Origin: Mansonella perstans
Taxonomy: Eukaryota; Nematoda; Chromadorea; Rhabditida; Onchocercidae
DNA length: 63,483 nt
Assembly (NCBI GenBank): GCA_037074765.1
Contig: JBAMDO010000259.1
Coordinates: forward strand, 1-63,483
Direction of reading: 5' to 3'
This document shows positions 24,301 through 36,239 of this stretch, piece after piece. Positions within the stretch are counted from its first letter, which is position 1. Every line of letters starts with the position of its first letter. Both the position numbers and the translations under genes were made by a program. The notes under the pieces were generated by a model, which saw nothing but the letters and a program-made list of their open reading frames with translations, had not been told where the DNA came from and made no database searches.

Positions 24301-27300
24301 CACGATCAGTCAAAAAAGTTAAATTACTTTGAAACGTCTTACGCTCCTGAAATTATGCATAGGAAAATTCAGAATCATTTCAACATACCTTAGTGAAAGT
24401 AATCAGTTTGAATGTAGTGAGGTCCCTTTCTTCGAAAAATCAGAAAATAATTTAAAAACTATCTGGTGCGAAGGGAACTCACCGAACATAGCACGTTTTC
24501 GGAACGTTTCAGTGCAATTGACCGTTCATTAAGCTGATTTTTTAATTCATTAATTTCGGTATCACGTCCTCTGATTTCTTCGGCCATGTTCTTCCTAGTA
24601 TCCTGGCTGGACTGCAGCTCTCTTTGCAGTTTCCTCAATTCTTCTGCATGTTTCTGTCGAAGATCTTGCAGTTCTCGTACCAGATACTCATTTTTCTCTT
24701 GTAATTCACGTGATCGCTCAGAATCTCGTCTATAATTCCGATCAAAAGCATAAGTAAATATTTGCTGTTGCACTGCATGTCTCAATATGAAGCTCTTTCT
24801 AATACAGCAACGAAAATAAAAAACTGAAATATGAATTATAATATTAACCGAAATGAACTGCTCCAGACAGCAACTGCAACTTCAAAGTGAGCCATACAAA
24901 CTAGAGACATCAGACAGTTGGGTCAATTACCTATCGCAAATCTATAATGTCTAGGCCGCAGTATCTTTCCAGGGTATCTAGTTTTTCTTTTTGGCCTATG
25001 ATGATACAGTATAAATTAGCCTAAACTCACATTACTCAAAACTATACTTACTCATGTTGTTTGGCACTTTTTTCAAGCTTTTTTAATTCATTCTTCTTCT
25101 GATTTAGTTGCTGCACTGTCTTCTCATGTTTTTCTTTCTCGGATTGCAACTGTGCCTGCACCTGCTTTACTGTATTCCCATGTTTTTGCTCTTGTCTGCA
25201 AAAAGTAACGCAGTAAAAGGAAATTCCGGATTATCAACTTTTCCTTCCATCTGCCAATTTTTTAAAGACAACTTTTTTTCACAGTAAAAAAAGTATGAAC
25301 TTAGTTCCATTTAGAGGCATGTCTCGAAACATCATCTCAAGCTTACTTTTTACTTTTCTCTTTCTCAGCAGCAAGTTGCCGCGACAAGGCTTCTTTATCA
25401 CTTTCCAGTAGCGCAATCCGCTGAGCGATTTTCTCTGTATGCTCGTTCAATCTGAAAGTTAGCGCACACTGATTAAAATTAGCCATTGATCATACAAAGT
25501 ACATACAATCCACTGAAAAATTACTTCTATTACACACAAATAAAAATAACCTACTTTTCTGCTTGTCCAACTTCCATCAGTGGATTTTTACTCACTGCCT
25601 GGTCAGCAAAAACACCAATCCGATGCACTTCCCGGTTCAACATGTAGTCATGCTGGTCATCTGGACAGTCAGACATCAAGGAACTGAAGTCATCTGCGTC
25701 ATCAACCAAAGGCGCTGTTAAATGATGTTCATCTAGAGAAGAGCAATCAAGATCTGAAATATGTCAGGTTGCATTATTTAATCACCCACTAGACAGTAAT
25801 CACTATAATCACGAAGGAATTCGGAAATGCAGCAATGGATGCACAAGTTTTCGCCCTTATTACGTTCTCATCCACAATGTCAGTAACTTGCTTCTACTTC
25901 TGAGTTTTTATCTCCTCTTTTACCTCTACGTCCATCTTTGATTGCTTCGATAACTTTCTCGTCGCCAGCTAAAATTGCCAGTTTTTGCAGACAACCTTTG
26001 AGGAAGGGACTTTTTGAACGCATTTCTAGAGTATTAATAAATTCAGCGGCTTTGTCAACCACACGTTTAGCATTCACACAGTTAACACCAATCACTGACA
26101 GCGCTGCCATAACCTGCTGAACCTTAAATGAAAGTGAAACTGATAAAGAAATAAAACTACCAATAAATTTTTAAATAATACCAGTTTTATTTGTCTTTTA
26201 TCTATGTAATTCTTTCTAAGAATTAACCTGATTTTTCGTCCTAACTTTTACCTTTCATTGAATTTTGCTTCATCATAAATCTTTATATTTACAAAAAAAA
26301 AGAACGGCAAATACATATTGAATTTCCTCTTGGAGCAAAAAGTGACCTGTGCATCCGTAAAATGGGGAATATTGCCGGCACCAAAATCCAAACTATTTCC
26401 ATCGCCAGCGGTAGGCGGATTCTGAAAAAAATTTGCAATCGTAACACGATGCAAAAAAAAAAAAAAAAAAAAAAAAGAAAAAAAAAGATAAGAAACCTCT
26501 CCGTTTTTCATGTATTTCCAGCAGTATTTGATATTAAATTTAAGCCATTCTTCAATATACTGCCGTGACCAAATATTCGGCTGTGCTGAATCATCTATGT
26601 ATGGCTGCACCTATATCAATTTTTTATAGAATATCAGCGCTGGAATCAAACTGTTTCCAAATGAACGTTGCATTAAACTTAATAGTTGATTGTAAATCAA
26701 AATTAAATATTGTAAATGATATTAATTAAAACCTGCGGGTTTGCCAAGTCGTCCCCAATAATTTGTTGTGAATGATAAACTGGAAAGACCGGAAATGTCT
26801 GCAATAATGAAAAGAATCGCTCTGAGAAATACACACATTTTTAACAATATAATTGCCAATTTGATAAAAATACTTTTGGATCCACGCTAGTGAACTGCGA
26901 TGTGAAACGTGCTATGCTCTCTTTCTGCATTTCTGTAGCTGCTTCCGTTCTATTATCTGTTTGAGTCTTTGACTGCTGCAACCGGTAGAATCATATTAAA
27001 GGTCAAGTACTTACATATACCTCATACACCTTGCCAACTTTTTTTTCACCTCAGTCTTAACGATTAGTTAATCTATATAATGGTAAAGAACAAATACAGT
27101 TGTTACTTACAATCATAACATCAAAAAAAAAAAGTACCTCATCCTGTTTTTTCCTGGAATCCACGTCTTTGAACTCATTCGGCTTCTTTCGACGCCATTC
27201 TGGAATTTTATGTTATTTCACACTGTTATACAACAAGAAATTTGTATAGCAGAAGCAGTATATTGCTTTGATCAAGCCAACGAGAGATATAAAATTCTAA

Positions 27301-28696
27301 GCATAAAAATACCAACGACAGATATAAAATTCTAAGCATGTCACAGTACACAATATGTGGAACATTACTGTGATATATATGATATGATTTAGCACATCAC
27401 TGAAATAAAAGCTGAATTTAAAGATAGAAATTCAGCTGGCATCAAAGAAAGAAAGAAATGAAATACATACCGCCATTGGAAATAGTTTTCTTTGCTGTCT
27501 GTTTCTTTGGCTGTGCATATGGACGATTTGGATTTGGATTTGCTATACCCGTTTGTGCATTCACTACGGCTGCATCCGATTTGGGCATCAACACGGAAAC
27601 TTAAGATATCCCATTAAAATGCAATTTGAAATTTCAGCATGATTAAAAAAAAAAAAAAAAAAAACAAATTAAAATCAAAAAAACGCTAAATTTTCTTTTT
27701 CTCCTCTCTTATTGTTGGCCTGCAGAGGCATCATAAATTACTTGTTCACAAATAGAAAACAAACTGTAAGTATTAGGTTAGATCAATTCATTATTTTAAC
27801 CAGAAAAGTAAACAGCTAAACATCCCTCGCAGGAACTTCATAACACAGCAACGAAATGTAACAGATGACCGCATCTCGATAACATCAAGAAGTCAGAACG
27901 ATAACTGATATCTCTGATTGAGTTATCGAACTTAAATAAAATAGAAAAATACTCTCAAAAATAATGAAAAAATTACAGTCAGTCTGACATGAAGCTTCTT
28001 CCGTATTAAGAGAAGCAGGTTCAAGAATGGCTTGAATACAGCTATCACAATCATCGCGTACTATTGTACCATCGATTTGAAGTGAACGCTTCATCTTTTT
28101 GGAAAAAGGAACTCCAACCGCCGTACGACCATTATTTCCCTCAGCCTAAACAATATGTCAGAATCAAACTAATAACTTTATAAAAATTATGTACACTGGA
28201 AAATTTTTGGATAGCTAAAATTTTTCTCTGAAGTCTGAAGCGTTGAAGCCTCTAATCAATCAAGTCTCCATCCATATAATTAATGAAAAAACTTCTACTA
28301 CTCTTTAAAGTTCTTCAAAAAAGAATTACCTCGCTATCAGAAGAAGCACCACTTGATGAGCTCGTCTCTTCATCACTAGAACATTCAAGAATGTGTTGCT
28401 CTTTCTGTCCTTGACATACTTCCCATGGCTGTCCATGTCCACTTACGTCGTATGTGCAACGAAGAACTGGTCCACCTGGTTCCTGCGTTTCTGTTTTCTA
28501 AAATAAAAATAAATTATGCAAACTGCAACAGAATATCCATGAGTTTCCATTACTTCAAACCCACAGTCCGCGACTGAAACACCTCAGAGAGTAGTGAAGC
28601 TGTACTATAGAAAGTGTAAACGCATTTGCAGAAATCAAACGTATCACTAATGAAAAGTTACAGATTGTGCTCACAAATTACAGAAAAAGCCAGTAA

Positions 28697-28733
<37 letters not shown>

Positions 28734-31700
28734 AGATCTAGCAAAGAATTAGAAAAGGATAAGTGCAGGATGAGGTATAATACGATTATCCCCATCTTTA
28801 GGTGCTAAATAAATAAAAGTTCAGTTCCTTTCTTCTTGTTTACGATTCTCTGACAATGTTCATGAATTCAACGCACCTGTGCATCTACTTGCAATATATC
28901 CCCATCTTCGATCATTTTGGCTCCTAAAGTAAACACATCATTTTCCAAATAATTAGCATTGACGATCAGTTCTTTCTTCTCGTCATCCGGCTTTTCATCC
29001 AATCTGCAATATCAGTAATTTTCAAAGTTAACATCAGTTAAGGTTTCTTGAGCTATTTATTAAAGATAGCAATGACTCTACTTGCACACATTGCATAATA
29101 TGTTGCGCAGAAGAAACGTATTATGCATAAATGTTTTCGCAAGGTACCTTTCGCTAGCGTTTTTTCCACCAGTTTTTTCCTCCTTCATTTCATTGCTGAA
29201 AACGGCTGCACCGATTTGCCTTGATATTTTTTCCTGTCTCTGCAACTATTACAATACACTAGTTTCATATCATATAAAAGTTCTGAAACCAGGAAATTAG
29301 GTATCATCTTGATAAACTAACGCTGCTGTGTGGATGAAAGTTCTTTAACAGGCATTTTCAGTTTTTCATCAAAAGACACGATCCCTAAATAAGACAAATC
29401 CTTACAAATATTCACTGCTGATGATGAAAAAAAGTGGTTACCAATTCATGTAGGCCTTCCTCTTGTTTTCCATTATCTGAAAGCCATTTCATTTCACGAG
29501 CCGCATTCAGCAGCACTTCGGTTGGAGTTTCTAGAAACAATATCAATTTATAAACCTAAACTCCCTTTCTGGAGAAAAGATGGAATCTATTTCGGTAGAT
29601 ATGTGAATTAATCGAAGTTCCCTAAACAATCAAGACTGCCGTATAGTTCAGCAAACTTAATTAACGAAGGAAACCTTGCACATTGCAAGCGTTTTTGTCA
29701 TTTTGAATCAGTGGACGGGTTTCTATAACATTTGATTCGACAGTTTGCCTTGTTTCCAATGTTTTATTTTGAGGTGAAGTTGCTGTTCTGAAAACATGAA
29801 TCATCTTTTTGCTTTTTTTTAAACTTTTGATATATTCTATAACCAGAGTTTTCAGAAAGGCTAAAAAGCAGATGGATGATGGACAACTTAAGAATTCCTT
29901 TTTCTGATGAATAGTAAAAGTATTTATCCCTCGAACTTATTCAAATAAGAAAAACCTGTTCTGAACATTAATATTTCTTTCCGCATTTGTTTCACGCGAT
30001 TTACTACTGGAATTCGATTTCGATGATTTATTTATATTGGACTGTTTGTTTATTGTGGCAGAACCCGATATAGCCTGTTTCAGAGCACTCTGATTCAGCG
30101 AATTTTCTTCATCACTTTTTCCAAGCGGTGGTCCTAAAAAAAGGAATGAGTGATTTGCGAACGATGCAAATCATATCTAAACTGAAAAAATCTTTTTTCT
30201 GCAACGGCGAAATTAAACCATTAAACATGACACGCAGACCTTTTTCAATCCTTTCAATGCTTTGTTTCAGTTTCATTTCAATCAGCTTCGCTTTCTGAGC
30301 TTCAAGATCCGCTTTGCAATCTTGATCACGATCCTTACAAAATTTCAGAGCGCTCATATTGACTTCGATAGCCTTGTCAATAAGTCCTCTACTGCTTTGT
30401 ATATCAGCCAACCTCATATAATCTTGGATTTTCTTCTCGAATTGTTCATGAGTTCTGGAAAGTACGTTTCGGAATGATAAAATGCTGGATGCATAAACTC
30501 CTTCATTCCCTCTTACCTCATTAAAAAATGAAATAGCGTGTAAATGAAAATATAATGAAAATTTCTTACAGGATATTTTTCGGAGGTTCAGCTTTAACAG
30601 ATACTTCCAAAATAACTTTGTCATCTTTGATGTAACCTTGGCTTTCATCTAATATGTCCTTAAAATATCAAACATAAACTATTTAACAAAGTGAACTCAG
30701 ACAGCCATTTCCCTCTATTTAGATACAATAATTCATTTGAAGTTTTTTTAACGCTAATTTAAACTTACAGCCCATGTCATGAAGCATGAGTACCCCCAAT
30801 CGTTTTCCTTAGCTGTATAAACATGGTTAGTCTTCCTTGTAAAATGAGGTACGCCTTGCTTCTGCGAAATCAGCCGCAGTTCTGCTGCAGCTTGGCATGA
30901 CCATGAACTGAAAAAGATATTAAGAATATAGCTTTGGTAGAAAATAAGCTGTTTTCAGTCCAATTTCGCAACGATGCCGCAAAATATGTCTCCTTCGGTG
31001 AAAAAAAGAAAAATGCACAAGCAGAGAGACTCTCCTTTCTCTATTTTATAGCTAGAAAACAATGGAATGAGAACTCACTCGGAATATGCATCCGGACAAC
31101 ATTGCAGAAAAAACCCCAGACACTTTTGTGTGCCTTTCTTTTGTACAACGTGCTGTCGAGGCATTACCATTATCCGCCTAAAAACTAAGTAAAACGAACT
31201 GTAAACATATATTTAAAAAAACAAAGTGAGCATTCTTCATTCGGACATTGCTGGAAGATTGTGTGCCATTCTTTTGTACAACATGCTGTCAACCAACATA
31301 CAACATGCTCTATGCCAGTATTTAACAAACTGTTAAGGGTTTGAAATTCCCTGTACTAACCAAGGGACAGCTTGTATTTTTTTACTTGGCCCTCTAACAG
31401 TATCAGCCATATTGGTAAAGTTCTGAATCATCAACCGTAACGTTCCATCAGAGGAAGTGCTTGACGTAGGAGAGCTTGCATCAGTGCTCGATGATGCCAC
31501 CGTACCTAGAAACAAGTACCGTAATAAGCAATTCATAAATTGGAGGCATTACAAGTAGTGTAAAATCAGCTGATATCAAAAGCTGAAAAAATTGAATTGT
31601 TGATAACGGCTAGAAGGTAACAATATTCTAATAGATTTCTCTTCTGTTATATGGAATGAACTGAGCGAAAAACAGCCAATACGAATTCTTGCAAAAGAAA

Positions 31701-34340
31701 TCCAACAGGCATGTGATGTTAAATGACTTACAATATCAGGCCAGTTCTGCAAGCTGTCAAGCTTACAGATGCACCAAACAGATAGAAAACAGCGCATTCA
31801 TTAAATATCTGAAAAATCTCGTAACTGATGATATTACTATATACTTGAATCAAACCTTTATTTGCAATAGGTTGAGAAATAGCAGTTCGTGAACACTGCG
31901 TGATTTTCGGGAATGTTTCTTCATCGGGATCGGTTTGACATGCAACATTAATCTTGGCTTTTCTGAAATGTGAGTATGAGGACAAAAATTTGAAATACCA
32001 TAAAAGCCTATGCTTTAAATCATATCCTATTATTTACCTGCTTTTATCGTTTCCCTTCATTTCACAATTTTGCCCATATGCAACTGCTATCCATTCGTAG
32101 TTCATATCTCTACCTTTCACTTATATTTCAAGTTCCAATCCGTACAGCTTGTTTATACTTATATAGTGTACTTCCATTAAATGCGTATATTTTATTTTCC
32201 CACTTTTTTTTTTTTTTTTTTATAATAAGTAAACTGCAGCCAATACTTGGACAAAGTGCATCTTGACGTGATATAATTAGTGCAAACAAAAAGAAGAATC
32301 AAAATAAAGCACAAACCTCACACCACTCTGATGTACTGAACATAAATTCCCCCTTCTTTCTCCAGCTACAGCTGACGATTTAACAATTTCATGGCAATCA
32401 TTCACCTTCCTAGAAGGTGTCCTTGAAGCTATAGTCGTATCTATATCCATCTCACCTAAAATATGTTAAATATTTTTACATCTTGCAGTTTGAACAGTGA
32501 TATTCTGGAAAAAGTACACAAGAATAGTACAGCAATATATCACATGTCGATGATGGTACTCACAACGTTGGTGGTCTCTGCGAATTTCATCAAATATAAC
32601 CCTCGCGCCTCCTGCCTGTCCGTCTGTACGATCATACAACACTTCTCTGGAATGGCCTGACCCTCTTTAATATCTTTAAATGTTAGGGTGGCGCAACACC
32701 CGAGGCATACAATACCAGCAGTATTCATCGGAACTAACTGACCAAATGTTTACATCTTTTTACTAACCCAGTGAACTTTGCCCTCGATTAGTAACGCACA
32801 TGGTTCCGCTTACTGCCTAATAATATGCAGACAAGCATTGTTTACAAAAATGTCATCTTTCCGTGAAAAAGTCTGCGGAAGATGTTAAGTCCACTCACTT
32901 ATTTATGCTGTGATGGTACCGTCTTTTCAATATAATCACCACCGACAGTACATTTTCTAGAAAAAATTTTCAAATGCCCCGGAACATATATCACAGCGTA
33001 CTGAAATGTGGAAAAGACACTTAATGCCTTCAACTACTCCAATATTCAACGATAGTAAACGAGAACGCAGTGAAACGGAGGAACTCTATGCAAAAACGAA
33101 AAAAAGCACATCCTTCTAAATTTTTATCTCATGTATAATGAGATGATAGTAAAATCGTGAAAAAGAAAATGTGGTAGCGAGCACTGGCACGTGAAACTCC
33201 ACCGATACAGTGATTTAGTTTCGATAAAGTAAATCAATGAAGGGTAATCCTTTAAGGTTATTGCCGTGAAGATTTCCAGAACCAAAATACCTTACGAAGT
33301 TAGGCAATAAATCATCGATATGAAAATATCGCTTTGGTATTTGCAGACAATATTGTTTCGTGGTAGAGCTCAGAAATATGTAACCGTTAATCGAGACAAA
33401 CTTCAAAATGTTGTAGGGATAGATAGAATACTTACAGAAATGAGTAGAAATAATAAACAGTATGGGAACAAGAATGAAAAGTAGTTATGAAACAACAAAC
33501 AACACACGGAAAATCGATCTCACTGCCCTCTTGTGAATGATGAACAACTAACATCAACCTACAACAGTGCAAAAGTAGAGTATATTCAGTTCATCGTAAA
33601 AATCTATCCTAACTCAGTCAAATCGAGAAAAGAGCTTTGGAGATACGATTCATATGGTATTATGATTTTGAATAATCTACGAACTACTAAACCAGTAGAT
33701 GGAGATGCAAACCTGCCTAACTCCTGAAACTGCAAAAAACTATAAACAACTACAACGTAAACGAGAAAAACAATTGCAATATCCGTAGCAGAAAAAGAAA
33801 CTTACACTTAGTCCTATATGTTGACGCGTCCGCTGGTGCACTTGCATCAATTTTTTTAGTAGCTGTAGTAGTAGTAGTGGTGGTAGTAGTAGTAGTTGCA
33901 TTGATAGTTGTAGCAGTAGTGGAAGTGGTAGTAGTAGTAGTAGTATTAGCATCAGTATTAGCATTACTACTGGTAGATTTGTCACCCAAATCTCTATCCA
34001 CTGATGACCTTTTCAGCTGGACGGATCCTCCATCGCTGCTGCCTCCACCACTAGCAGCTATTCGATAATCCGGTATGCTACCAGTGGCATCGTTTGTTAC
34101 ATCTACGGTATTCGAATAAGACGATTCACCGTTACTAACACTATCAACAGTCCGTCCGGTTGGTCGTCGTGGATCGCTTGGTACCGTAGCTGCATCATTC
34201 GATAAGACATCAGTGGGAGAATTCCCTTTTACGTGATCACCATCACATGTACTACTTGCGCTACTGGATTCGTTGTTTTCGTTTATACTCGGCGGAGAGC
34301 TGCTACCAGCCGTCACCTCGAGCGTCACTTGATTCGCCAT
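21309..34340 (-). CDS. large MATH-domain, coiled-coil protein (~1,857 aa)
   Basis: 37 exons join with matching phases from ATG 34340 to TAA 21309: 34340-33806, 32733-32564, 32450-32317, 31962-31856, 31505-31361, 31177-31079, 30907-30769, 30658-30570, 30511-30240, 30133-29956, 29787-29675, 29530-29442, 29239-29148, 29003-28877, 28497-28330, 28145-27977, 27599-27471, 27199-27138, 26975-26874, 26798-26733, 26610-26497, 26421-26347, 26122-25924, 25753-25555, 25451-25347, 25195-25052, 24729-24483, 24346-24183, 24007-23893, 23649-23451, 23367-23239, 23074-22815, 22742-22637, 22549-22407, 22265-22174, 22007-21890, 21488-21309. Order of parts: Ser/Thr-rich N-terminus (1-178), Cys-rich patch CLGCC/EKCC (about 183-205), MATH domain (about 335-468), acidic and Ser-rich linkers, coiled coil (about 1185-1450), Pro/Ser/Thr-rich tail, short helical domain (about 1735-1795), Gln-rich end. 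No ubiquitin protease or RING motif was seen, so it is not an obvious USP7 or TRIM37. Likely a scaffold or adaptor; no ortholog named. Confidence 0.85.
21890..22265 (-). other. C-terminal helical domain of the MATH gene
   Basis: Exons 22265-22174 and 22007-21890 encode a compact segment: LLDALRSHFPHIS, then NLKEYTNEYMMRNNLPSFK, LPLRELISYIAVS. The spacing L-x6-FP...L..Y...R..NN.PS...L....I recalls the helical segment found before the RING in DZIP3/TTC3/RNF214-type proteins, but no RING follows here. The resemblance is from memory and tentative. Confidence 0.35.
23893..25753 (-). other. coiled-coil region of the MATH gene
   Basis: Six consecutive exons (25753-25555 to 24007-23893) give about 260 residues rich in Lys, Glu and Gln with heptad-like Leu spacing (for example QLAAEKEK, QLNQKKNELKKLE, ELRKLQRELQ) and almost no Pro or Gly. 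Dimerisation is inferred. Confidence 0.7.
24132..24204 (-). repeat. 48-bp tandem duplication copying a splice donor
   Basis: The 25-mer beginning TACTTTTTCATTTCTG occurs exactly at 24132-24156 and 24180-24204. On the gene strand each copy encodes LETEMKK followed by a GTAC donor. Use of the second donor (exon end 24135 instead of 24183) keeps phase 2 and inserts 16 residues. The exon-side halves are identical while the bases after the donors differ at several positions. Confidence 0.85.
29322..29384 (-). other. possible cassette exon containing a stop
   Basis: A 63-nt block with TTATTTAG acceptor and GTTAGT donor lies in the intron between exons 29530-29442 and 29239-29148. Skipping it keeps phase 0. 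Including it in phase 0 meets TGA after eight codons, although another frame is open throughout. It is either chance or a poison exon. Confidence 0.25.
30570..31505 (-). other. exons encoding the MATH domain
   Basis: Four exons (31505-31361, 31177-31079, 30907-30769, 30658-30570) give the TRAF/MATH pattern: LRLMIQNF at the start, IQAVPWRIMVMP, then GFFLQCCPD, a WSCQAAAELRLI strand, FTRKTNHVYTAKENDWGY and FM, ending VILEVSVKAE. This follows USP7-type MATH domains (Trp-Arg-Ile strand, Cys-rich strand, D-WG--FM, conserved terminal strand). MATH domains bind short peptide motifs on partner proteins. Confidence 0.8.
33857..33960 (-). repeat. coding ACT/ACC repeat (poly-threonine)
   Basis: GTA/GTG triplets on the plus strand read as ACT/ACC on the gene strand and encode long Thr runs in the first exon of the MATH gene, broken by INA. 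It is a trinucleotide tract likely to vary in length between individuals. The Val-rich and Leu-rich frames over it are shadows. Confidence 0.85.
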
Positions 34341-36026
34341 AAGAGCTTTCCGTCTTCTTTATTTTTTCAAACTTTTTAAATCCTGTATTTATAACTTCTA
34401 CAGTAAACAACAATATTTTCTTGCAGGTATCACACCTACATGATTTATCGAACGTTAATATTGCCTATCAACGCATAATAGTGGAACAATACATAGCTGC
34501 TTTATGTTCTGTTATTAAGTATAAATGTTGCTAATCTGAATTCCAAATCTTCCAAATACTTTTTTGTATAAAAGCCATTTGATGCCTCATGTATTTTTAC
34601 AAAAATAACAAAGAGCTAAAAAGGAACATTAACAGGAAAAAAAAAAATGTACACATGGGCGACATATTGCACAAGCTATCCTTCTTCCCATTCTCATCCT
34701 CTTCACTTATCCGCTCCTTTGGGAAAAATGATCTTCAACCATCCATGTACTATCTCGAATTATAAAAACCTATTCGGAAAATCATTATAATGACAAATTT
34801 ACTACTTACTGTTCCTCCCCCTCCTTTCTACAACATTGAAAAATCCTCCTTTCACAATTCACAACTATGAAATGAGATCAACTAATGCCAGTAGTAATTC
34901 AGAAATATTTGAGATATCAATCTATTCACAATATAAATGCACCATCACACCGTCATCTTCACCCTATCAAACTTCCACTCCTAGGATTACTATATTCGAA
35001 ATGTTTGCTAAGACAGCTAGCAAGCATCTTATATGCTTCATGCATGGCAATATTTTAGCCGCTTAGCCCCTTCATGCATGGTAATATTTTAGCCATCATC
35101 ACGTTAAACGACGTTTTAAACGTTAAAAGCGTTAAACGTCTCTCTCTCTCTCTCTTTACATAACCCACGACGTTAAACGCCTCTCTCTCTTTAAACAACC
35201 TAAAACTTCGAAATGCATTTACCTAAGTGATAATAAACTGCTTCACAATTCGGTATCGTTGTTCGACCTCAAACAAACATTCTACAAAAGCACAACACGC
35301 TACAAACAATACACACCGCTTCAGCATTTATAGAGACAATAATGATGATCATTCAAAATTTCCCATATCCTGCTATCTCTTTGCCTCCTCTCCCACTCCA
35401 ATTTTACTACGGTAGTCCGCTAAACTGAATGTTGTCATACTTTTAAATTTTTTCCTTCTTATAAATGTTTCGAAAAAAAAAGAAAATTTAAAGTTCTCTT
35501 GCTTTTGTTCTTGCTTTTTCATGGATTAAAAAAAAAAAAAAAAAAAAGAAAGCAGAAAACAGAAAGACTTGAAATTTAGTACTAGAATTGAAGTTCACCT
35601 ATTTATAGCAAAATGAGAGCGAGTAAAGAAAAAGGAAAAATTTTATCCATTTAAACAACAAATTCATATAAAATATTAATTGCAATTCTTTAATCGGTCT
35701 TTATAAATTACTATACCATTATCATTATCATTATCATTATCACTATCATCATTCTACTACAATTTTTTATCTATCATTATTAAATCAGATTACTATCCAA
35801 CAATACTAACCGTTTAACTGATGTGATGAAAAATGAAATGAAATAAATAAGTGAGATAAAAAGATAAGAAGCGTGAAAAGGAATAAAAAAAAACGGAAAC
35901 CCTAAATTGCATAATCAAATTTTCATCGTCACCTATTATTGTACAAATCGATAAATCGATCAAACACACAGCAGGAATAACATCAATCTAAGACAACACC
36001 ATTCATTTTGCAGCACCATTGCACCA

Positions 36027-36060
<34 letters not shown>

Positions 36061-36239
36061 TCCTCTCTCTACCTGTTACATCACGATGATTTCACACCGT
36101 ACATACTATGAAACTTTCTCCCATCACTCTTGCATTGTTGTCTCGAATTTGTCTGAGAAATCTCGATATCGTTGTTCATTAATATCAATTCATTGTAATT
36201 CGTTGTGTGACTTTGCTTTGCTTTTCGAGTGAAAGAAAG
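34341..36239. other. upstream region of MATH gene, mostly non-coding
   Basis: Presumed promoter and 5' UTR for the minus-strand MATH gene. A coding-like plus-strand frame at 34427-34534 follows a strong TTTCTTGCAG acceptor (34 aa, motif HLHDLSNVNIAYQ) and is unassigned. A direct repeat CTTCATGCATGG...ATATTTTAGCC occurs at about 35036-35066 and 35070-35095. CGTTAAACG repeats with (TC)n lie at 35100-35190, a (TCATTA)n tract at 35720-35750 and (CT)n at 36030-36070. Confidence 0.5.

Noticed and set aside
33215..33406. 63-codon minus-strand frame in the first intron of the MATH gene
   Set aside because: Considered as an extra exon, but direct joining of 33806 to 32733 already preserves phase and no good borders flank this frame.
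33740..34068. Poly-Leu and poly-Val frames
   Set aside because: They are shifted or antisense readings of the Thr-coding repeat in the MATH gene's first exon.
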